Shown here: positions 46,301 to 56,271 of the stretch, piece after piece
Position numbering within the stretch: position 1 is the stretch's first letter
Layout of the letters: every line of letters begins with the position of its first letter
The notes under the pieces: generated by a model
What the model was told of the DNA's origin: nothing
Seen by the model: the letters and a program-made list of their open reading frames with translations, nothing else
Databases searched by the model: none
Made by a program: the position numbers and the translations under genes
Assembly: GCF_050624435.1 (NCBI RefSeq)
Contig: NC_134539.1
Coordinates: 142,200,025 to 142,264,024 of the forward strand
DNA: 64,000 bases
Source of the DNA: Tenrec ecaudatus
Taxonomy: Eukaryota > Chordata > Mammalia > Afrosoricida > Tenrecidae
Reading direction: 5' to 3'

Positions 46301-49300
46301 CTCCCCTGTCCTGTGGGGGAGCTAGGGGTCAGCACTGACCCGATGGATATATAGATATAGAAATAGATATACACACACATCAGTATGTATGGAGCAATAT
46401 TCTTATGAGCAACGAAGTGAAGATTGTTCTCTCGAGACAAGCCATCATCAGGTGGTCAGATCGGGCCTATTTCTGACTTGAAAAGCACGTGGCCCTCCTA
46501 ATGACAGCACTGTTTCCGCACTGGCGAAAACGGAATCTAAATATAAGACCCAAATACGTCTCATATAGTTACTCTTAATTATAGAGACACACATAGATTT
46601 CATATCACCTTGAAAATGCCTCACCTCTCTTGCAATTTCTTGAGTTTTTCGGGGTCCGCCTTTACCGCCTCGGCCTTCTTCTCAGCTGGCAAGTTCGACA
46701 GGGCAATGAGGGTGAATGGGCTGTTGTCCTGCAGGGGCCCAGGCATAGGAATCTGGCCTGCTAAGTTCATTCGAGATGGAGAGGCGCTGGAAGAATCCAT
46801 GGTGGACAAGCCACCTTGGCAGCTTCCGAAGAGAGCTTCTGAAGATAACGGGGTCCCCTGAGGTTGGCCTGTTAAGGTATTAGCTTCTGCTCCCCTGCCA
46901 TCAAGTTCTCGGGCACTGCTGACTGGAAAACCACTGTGGATTTCAGCGCTGGGCACTGGCGTTCTGTGTCTGATGGGGGAGAGCGGTCGAAGCGCATTGA
47001 AAGGCGAGCTCCCCTCTGCGTCTGAACTGTGAACAGAAGACGCCGACATTGACACTGACAAGTCTATCGCAAGACCATCTCTCAGAGCAGGACGCATGAA
47101 TGCGCCCGGGGTGCTGAGAGATGAATTCGCAGAGGATCTGGGGGCTGGGGGTCTGTTGGAAAGAAAACAGTCGAGCGAGTTTGGGGGACTGTCTAAGTAG
47201 TCTAGCCACTCTCTTTCACAGTCGTGGTTCCGAGGCCCATTTAAGGCACTGGGGCCATCGCCTTGCCGGGGTTCGGCTCTGGAGGCCCGGGAATGAAAAC
47301 TCTTGGGCTTGCTCTCGCTGTCACTGCTGTCCCGCTCACCATCAGACTCCCCGTTCCAGCACTCCGGCTCTGGGCACCGCCTTTGCCCCAAAGAACGCTG
47401 CTCCGCCGCCGGGAGGGCGTTGCTGCCCCTTCGGGAGCTATGGCCGTGTGCGCTTCTGAAAGAACTGGCTCTGCACCTTTCAGGATCCCCTTCAAAGGTC
47501 TTATTTGGGGGCTGAGTGTCCAGTTTCCCAAGGAATCGACTTCTCTTGCGATTGGGAGGAGAGTGGGGCGGGCGCATACTGGACAACAGGAGTTCTTCCT
47601 CGAATTGGGTCTCCTCTTCGGTGTCACCGCCGTCCCCTCCAGTGTTTAGCGACAACACGGAATAAAAATCTTCATCTCTGAACCGGAAAGGGGTCCGTCT
47701 GGGCCCTCCGGTGCTCGTGGATGTGACTGGTGGGCCCAGGGACTCACTCAATCGCTGAGGACTATTTGTCCCTTGGATGACCTGCGACAGAGCTGCAGGG
47801 GGCGCTCTCTGGCCCCGGCTGTTGGCTCTCTCCGAGGGGTTCTCCACGGCACCAGTCAGCCGAGAGGATGGGGCGACGTGTCTTCTCTCCCGAGTTGGCC
47901 TCTTCAGCTTTGTGGCGCTTGCCCACGCTGGGCCTTCTTGTGTAGCTCCTGGATCTGCACCGAGAAAACACAAACAGAGCATTCTATCACAGGGGCCCAT
48001 GGATGAAGAAAGGTCTCCAACCCCACGGGGAAGGCTTCCTGAAGGCAGCAAACCAACCTTGGGAAAGGTACCATGCAGTCCCCAAATAGGGGCTGGAGAG
48101 ACACGAGGCGGCTCAGGGCGGTTTGCTGCATTTTCACTGCCCTCGAAAAGGCTCCTTTTGTAGACCTGGGGAGCCTGGGGTGACCTTGAGGATACAGATT
48201 CTTTCTGCGGAAGCATCAGTAAGATTTGTCCATCCCAAGCCAGTCTGGTGTTGGGTGAACCACCCAGTCAATACTCATTTTATTTTTTTTAAAAATAATT
48301 TAACTGGGGGCTCATAGCATTCTTATCACCATACAGATATCAATTGTGCAAAGCACATTTGTACATTCATTGCTCTCATCATTCTCAAAATACTTGCTCT
48401 CCACTTAAGCCCCTGCCATCAGCTCCTCATTTCCCCCCCTCCCTCTCCGCCAACCCCTCCCTCATGAACCCTTGATAATTTATTATTATTTTGTCATATC
48501 TTACACTGACGTCTCCCTTCACCCACATTTCTGTTGTCCATCCCCCAGGGAGTGGGTTATATGTAGATCCTTGTAATTGGCTCCCTTTTATACCCCACCC
48601 TCCCCCCATCAATACTCATCTTCATGCCAGTATTGGAAAGGAATGCCCCGGAAATGACTTCTACCAAAACCCGACGCTTTTTCCTCCCCATCATTCCACA
48701 CGCATCGATGGCACCACTGGCCGCACCCACAGCTTTATGAAAAGCTTACGAAAGCACAGCTATCTCGGGAAATTGGGAAGAAGGTTCTTGAAGCTGGTGC
48801 CCAAGGACACGGATGGCAGTCACGGATGCCATTCAGTGCAAACAGAAATGACAAACCTGAAGCCACCATCTCCTCTGTGTCACCAACCCATTGCCATCAA
48901 GTCAATTCTTAGAGCGGCGCATGGGACAGAGGGAACTGCCCCCTTGGGTTTCAGCTGTGCCATCTTCCCGGAAGCAGAATGCCACAACTTTCCCCTGCGG
49001 AGCACAGGGTGGGGTTGAACCACCGACCTTTCAGTTCGCAGCCAAGCTCTTAAACCACTGCGCCCCCAGGGCTCTTTCTTTGTCACTAGCTCTGCACTAT
49101 CCGCAGGACTGTTGTTCTGGTTGAGCCCACCATTGGGTCCGCTGGGTCATTCCATCCAGCAAAGGTCTTCTTCCTCTCTGTTGCCCTTCCACTCCACCAG
49201 GACCAGCCTCTCCTGCTCACAAGTCTAAATACACGAACAAAGTCTCGCCATCCTTGATTCTAAAGGAGCATCGATGTCTACAGAGCACATCCTAATGGCA

Positions 49301-52300
49301 CATACTGAAATGTGCTGTTCTCATATCCCATTTTAATGAGGGACCCAAGACTTAGGGAGATCAAGGCACCTGCCCAAGAGCCTATTTCGGATAAGTGGTA
49401 GCGTGAACAATGTGAACCCAGGCCTGCCTCACACTAGTTTATGCTCTTAACCACTATCTTTTGTTATCTCTCTTGATTAAAAAATTTTTTTACGAGCACC
49501 TGGTTTTCAGGCGGCTATGGATGAACAGTAGAAGCCCCAACATGTCTCACAGACAGATTTAGCCTCTAGTGAGTTCACGAATAGCCCTGATATCAGACGA
49601 GAGGCATTGTACAGTCGATTATGATCGACACAGGTCAAAATGTCGTATCATCACTTGATCTCCCTTTTGGTCCATTTTAAATCGGTTTCAATTAAAAAAA
49701 AAAAAGGGGAGATACATATGGATTAAAAGCCCCGGTGAATCCCCTCTGCCCCTGGGCCAGGGAGGTGAGGGAATGGTCTTGCCGAATGCAGTATGAAGTA
49801 GATCATTGCAGATGCTCTTAGGTTACACTTTCTTTTTTTTTTTTTTTTTGAGGTTACACTTTCATTTGGTTTCCCTTAGGATGTATTTACATTTGTTTTA
49901 GCTTTTAGTATTTTCTTCTTTCTTTTCGACGGATTTTTAAAGGGTTTTACTTTGTTATAGTTGTTAGTATTTTGTTCTTAAATGTTTTTCTGCATGTGAA
50001 ATCCCAGATAGGTAAATCTAAAAGATAGGAACTAGGTTAATGGTTCCTTAGGGGTATGCCAGGACAGGCTAGGGGAAATGGGGAGCCAGTAATAAGTACA
50101 AGAATGAAGAAAATGTGCTAAAATTGATTCTGGTGTGATTAAACTGTTGAATTCTATGCCAATAAAACTGTTGGTGGTGGGGGGGATAAAGAAAATTAGG
50201 TAGGAGTTTACATTTCAGAGCATCGACTTTGATTTCAACAGCTTAAACCATCAAGAACCCCTGCCCCAGTATTTTACCCCTCCCCTGCTGTTTGATTTTT
50301 CTTCTTCCCATGTCAACCACCACTCTCCATTCACCCAAGTTAAGAACCGTCTGCTATCTAGTCTTTTGCTTTATTTCTGCCCACCACCCCCGTGTTAGTC
50401 TGGGTAGACTAGCAACACAAATTTATACACACTCATGTGTGTATAAGAAAGCTTTATATACAAGAGCAATTGAGAAAACATTCCAGCCCAGTACAGATCA
50501 AGTCCATAAGTCCGACATTGGCCCATATGTCCGATACCTATCTATAAATTCCTCTTCAGACTCACGAAACACATGCAATGACATCAAATGCAGGAAGATC
50601 ACAGCTCAGGGGGTGTAAAGTCTTGTAGACCCAGTGGCGATAGAGGCATCTCAGGGCAGGCAGAGGTCTCCACGTGGCTCAGCTCTAGGGCTTTGGCTCC
50701 ATCAGTGTAGCTCCATGTGGCTTGTTAACAGGAATGGTGGAGAGAGTGTGTCCTACTTCCAGGGAGGAAGAGAGGAGTTCCCAGAATCCTCAGGAGGAGG
50801 CCACGCCCACATACAGGCCTCATTGGCTATGACATGACTGACAGGCCACACTCCACCCCCTCACTCAAGTTGACAGGAGATGATTTAACTGCCACTCTCC
50901 CTTTGTTATGAAAGTCTTTATCTTGCTTTTTTGGGGGGTTTAATTTTTTATAAAAGGGACTGAACTTCCCATTTCCTTGTGAAAACAGAAATGCACTTAG
51001 GTTAAACTTTAGCACCTTCTCATTTGATTTCCCTTATGATGTATTTAAATTTGTCTTTCAATTCGCCGTGATATGTGTTGTGGGGTCTTTACCCTCTCAA
51101 TGTAGACAAAAAACTAAAAGTACGTTTCAGAATCCACTTACACTGCCTTCTTCCTGACATCTGCCTTCCCCTCTTCCTCTTCTCTCTGTCATTCTGCCCT
51201 GGTGGCCCTGTGGGTTGGGCTTTGGGCAGGTCATCCTAAGGTCAGTAGTTCAAATCCACAGCCTGCTTCCACAAAGAGTGATACAGTCTTCAGTAGCAAC
51301 AACACAGGGTCACTGTGCGTCATCATGGATCGAATGGCAGTGGTTGTGGAGCGGGTTTCTGCGCTTCTGAAGTGGGGCCTGGTGACGGGATCCTTTATTC
51401 TTTTACTTCAGTAGCAGTTTGTCCGTCAGAGCGACAGGACTGCACCGGGTCTGGAAAGGTCCGTGTGAGAACAGCCCCCGCTGTTTGCTGGGAGAACAGA
51501 AAGCCCTCCGAGCGTTCGGCTCAGCCAAGGGCCAAGTCAATACTGGCTCACTCTAATTGAGGCGCCTCACAGGGGAACGCCGAACAAGTCTCTAATGTCC
51601 TAATACTCTGTAAGCCTCTTTTATTGTTAACTGCATGGGACACTCGGCGACACAGTGCGAATCTTTACTCATCAGCTCTTCTAGAAATCAGTGAAGCTCT
51701 CACATCAGGCCCCGTGTGGGTTTTCTGAACCACAGTAAGAGATGCATCAGCCATTCAAGGAGGCACGGAATACTTGGTGGGGTTAGTAGAGACGGGAAGC
51801 TGGCTTGCCCACCCTGGACTGGGTTGACCCTCTGCATTTTGGGGAATGGAGACTTCTGTGTGATTCATGGATTCTCCTAACTTTTGAGGAGAAAGCTGGA
51901 ACGGAGGAGTCAGAAGTGGAGGCTCCGGTTGAGGGCTTGTCTGGAGTTTGATGACAGGCCTTTGAGATTAGCCATCAGTGCAGGAGCCTGGACCTTCTGA
52001 TGGTGCGCTCTGCAGTGGCAGGCTGCCCCTCTCCCGCTGAGTCAGTTCAGTCTGAGCTCCTGCGCAGGCAAGGTGGAGACACCCACGGGACGAACACCAT
52101 CAGCTTTGTAAACTCAACAGGGACAGGTGACACGGGTCTCGGGAGCAGGGGGGTGCCACTCCTGTGGACCCCACAGCCCCCCAGATCACGCATCTCTACC
52201 TCTCCTTGACACCGTGGCAATTTTTTTCCTTAAAAATCCCATCAGCTTGCGTAGTATGTGTGTGTGTCCCCTAAAGGTGGCAGACGATGCCATTCTCCTC

Positions 52301-55300
52301 TACTTATGCCCTGTTCCTTGTGTCTATCAAGTAGAGAGATCACAGTAGCTCTGGGGACACCAGGCTGGACAGAGGCGGCCGAGTGACTTGACCGACGCCC
52401 TGCGCAGGACTGCAGAGCCGGCCCCTGGCCAGGACCTACACACAGAGGTGACGTGGAGCCAGTAGCCATCTGCCCAAGTCTACTTTGGTCTCAGCTTCTT
52501 CGTGTGCTCAATCAATAACTTCCTACATTCCCAAATCCAGAGCCTTCCCTTGCCCCACTCTGCCCACCACTGGCCTCTCAGGGGCTTGTTGCAGAAAGCT
52601 TGGGGGACAGAGATGAGGATAAAGGGGAGCATGAAAGTCATGCGTCATCCCAAACTCTGGTCACCAATGCCACTGTTCTGGAATCCAGGGGTGGGCCCCA
52701 AACTCAAGACCTAGGGTAATTTCATCCTGCAATTGCACTTTGGCTCCACATGGAAAAGTAAATTTAAAAATAAACGCAGCGACCTTAGGTGGAACATGAT
52801 GTTGGGGTGAACCACAGCTTCCCACCCCCTCTGTTGTGCACTTCACCTGCCCGACTTGCCTGTGCCCCACAGACTTTTTAATTGGGCCTCTTACCTAGAG
52901 ACGCGGGTTAAAATATCCCTTCTCTAGAGTTATAAAACTCTAGAGTTTGACTTATACGGACCCTCTAGGACCAAGTAAAACTGTCCCATAGAGTTTCCAA
53001 GGTTGTGAATCTTTACAAAAGCTGGCTGTCTCGCCTGTGTCCTAAAGAGTGGCTGGTAGGTTTGAACCACTGACCTTTAGGTTGGCAGCCGAATGCTTTA
53101 ACCATGTGCCCCCAGGGCTCCTTAATAGAGAGAGAGTTCTTTAAAAATACAATTGGGATAGTTGTATAAATACTACTTTATCCCTTACCATATTTCCTTA
53201 AACATTTTGTTGGGAGCCTTACCTTTTTCCATTAATTATTCTTTCAGAACACGATGTCAGGGTCCATTACAGGAAGGTAGCATAACTTCTTTAACTTTTC
53301 CCAGACTGTTGGGTATTCAGGTTGTTTGGGGCCCACTTGCTGTCATAAATGACCCTGTGGTCAATCTCCTTGCTCATCCAGTCTTGGACCACGTGTCTTA
53401 TTTTCTTAGAATAGATTTGGGGAAGTGAAATTGCTGGGTCAGAAGACATGAATTTTCTGGAGGCGTTTTGACTCAGATTGCCAAAGTCCTTTCCAGACAA
53501 GCTTGGACCCAGTAACCAGCGAGATGGGAAAGCGTCTTTCTCATGACTGTGCCCCAGACCACCCATGGCAAGTAGGTGGCACAGGACATGACACATCGGT
53601 GCCCAAGAAGTGTTAGCTATTGTTTTCCAGCACCACACTGGCCTTCCTGCATGGATTGTGATTTTTAAAACCTTAGCTTGGTAGCACATGTAAGTCTACG
53701 CCTATTACTTAATGACGTTGGCATGCCCCTCCCCACCAGTATTTATTACCCAAACTTCTCTTTTTCTGTAAAGTTCTCTGTTATTCTCCTTCCTATTTTT
53801 CTTATTGATTGCCAAGAGTTTCCTATATCACACCCCTCCGCCATACTTGCTGTGGGTGGAAGACGAGGCTGTCTCAGACCAGACCCTCAAGAGCAGCGCA
53901 GCCCTGGCCCACGGGGTCCGTCACGAGTCAGCATCGACGCCATGGCAGTGGGTCTGGTCTGGGCTGGTCATACGTATGGCAAATCTTTTCCCAACTCTCT
54001 GGCTTCGCTTCTGCTTTATGGAAGCCACTTTCAAATGTGTGAAATGGAACTAAACCGAGATTGGTGAGGAAATAATTGGGGGAATTATAAGGCGCCCGGG
54101 GACAATCGATAATTTGGACAACTCCTCAAGGCATCCCAGGGTAGTGGGGGACGGCTCCTGGGGGAAAATGGAGGCTTAGATGAGCCCTGCGGGTCCAGGA
54201 ACCTCTCACCCATGGGAACCCCATCTTCCAAATGACACAGGAGGGTTCCTCTAGGGATGTTGGGGAGGTGGCAGGGGAGAAACTAACAATAGTTGACTGC
54301 CTCCCATGGGGAGCTCTGTACCAGGTGCCGGACAGCACATTATCTCACTGCTTTATTAAACAGTGCAATGCGGTGGATCTCCTCATCCATATTGTAAGTT
54401 AAGAGTAACTTCTTGACCACCCAAGTTTCTACCACCAGGAGGGGGAAGGGCTGGAATAGAATGGAATTCAGGGCTCATACCCTTCATGGCAGAAGGGCTT
54501 GGATGGACTGGGGCCGTTGTGGCTGTCTCGTTGCTACAGATTCACACATATGATAATTGACCTTGATTTCAAGCCCATCAAATGCTAACAGGTTCTATTA
54601 TAATTTAAAAATAAAAGTGACTCGGGTTACATGTTGGGCGACGATCCACAAGGTCGGCAGTTTGAAACCACCAGTCTCTCTGTAGGACAAAGACGGCGCT
54701 TTGTACGCCCAGAAACAGCGGTAGTCTCCAAAACACACAGGGAGCAGTTCTACTCTGTCCTATAGGGGTCACTATGAGTTGGCATTAACCCAAAGGCAGT
54801 GAGTTTTTTTGTATGTTCATTTGGAAGGGGTTCTGGTGGTGCAGTTGCTTAAACATTGGCTTGCTAACCCCAAGGTGGGCAGTTCAAGCCCGCCAGCCAC
54901 TCCAGGTGATGGAACTGTCTGGTTCCATCAAGATTCACAGTCTTGGAAATCCAAGAGAGGAATCCGACTCTGCTCTCTAGGGCCATGTGAGTTGGCGTCA
55001 ACTTGACGGCAATGTGTGTGTGTTCATTAGGTAGCAAGGAAGGGTGATGCCCAGTGGTCTCCCTGAGGGGGAAGGAAGCACCAGACTGTGGTCAGGTTGA
55101 CTGTGAAGTGTCACTTCCCTTGAATGCCACAGGGGACTCCTCAGGGTCTATTCTCTTCCTTCCTGACAACCCAGGACAGAGTAAAGCGGTCGGCTCAGCA
55201 GCATGGTCTGGGGCCAACATTCAGAGCTGAAATTTTGTAAAAGGAGGTATCTACCAAGCCAGTGTTGGGATGTTCTTTCTTCCTCATTAAGATCTCGACT

Positions 55301-56236
55301 TCTCGGGTATCCTAGATCAGGTGGGAGATGCTCTCTGCCACCCAGAGGCACCCACTGCTGCCTCCTGGGCGGTGGATGAGACCTGCCCCAGGGCTACAAA
55401 TGGCTCCTCCACCTCCTCCCTGTCCTCAGCCACTGATCACCCCAATGCCCTCTCTGGGGGCCACGCCACTGCACCGTGATGGTCAAGAAGTGACAGAGAG
55501 AAACAGAAACTCCTGCCGTGTTCCTCTCATGGGCCTTTCTTCTTCGCTGTATGAGAAGATCCTATTTATGGGATTAGACATTTTCGTGCCAATGATTTAT
55601 GATCTGACCAGGTCAAACACCAAGTCCATGTTCCAGATCTCACAAAGTATTCCTCCTCTCTATCCTAATCTGCTTTTTATGAGTCCAGTTGCCTTCAGCT
55701 GTGTAGTATGTATGTTAACATTTATTCCCACATCCACCTTTCTTTTTCCCGTCTCCTGGGACAGCACTGTGGAAACGGCACAGCGTTAAAGATCCACGGG
55801 ACCATGAGGAGGACTTTTAAAGCCAAAGTAGGAACTGAAGCTCAGCCCAAACAACAGCTATGAGGTCTGGGGTGGGGGTGGGGTGGGGGGAGGGGCAGTG
55901 GAGGGAAGGCAGAAGAACCCAGAAGACAAAGTCAAATGAGGTTATACAAAAGCAGCCCAGGTTACAACCTGCAATCCCACGGGAATGTAGAGCCCAGCTC
56001 TGAACATCGTTTGGGATCACAGGCTAGCAACATCCTCCGGGTCCCCAAATAGTGGCTGGATTTATAACCTTATTGTTTTGAGATAAAACCCTCTCAAGTA
56101 CTGAGCCTCGGTCATGGAAAACCAGGACAAATGGCTCACCAGCCTCTCTTGGAGAAGAAAAGTAGATCAGATGGTTTGCTTTTTAAATTGTATTATGTGT
56201 TTCATGTTAAGGTACACGATCCTTCACATAAGCAAA

Positions 56237-56271
<35 letters not shown>

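Larger units (their letters stand above)
36805..46624 (-). other. MARCHF10 intron (9.8 kb), repeat-dense
   Basis: Mostly transposon-derived: AfroSINEs (36977-37130, 37150-37350, 37800-37975, 42405-42600, 42623-42795, 42805-43000, 43950-44140, 46230-46340), a Tigger element (38172-38992), an LTR-like piece (39000-39240), an L1 body (39640-41860), a SPIN element (43687-43936) and an L1 3' end (44390-45100). 41860-42130 and 45100-46230 show nothing I can name. Confidence 0.8.
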
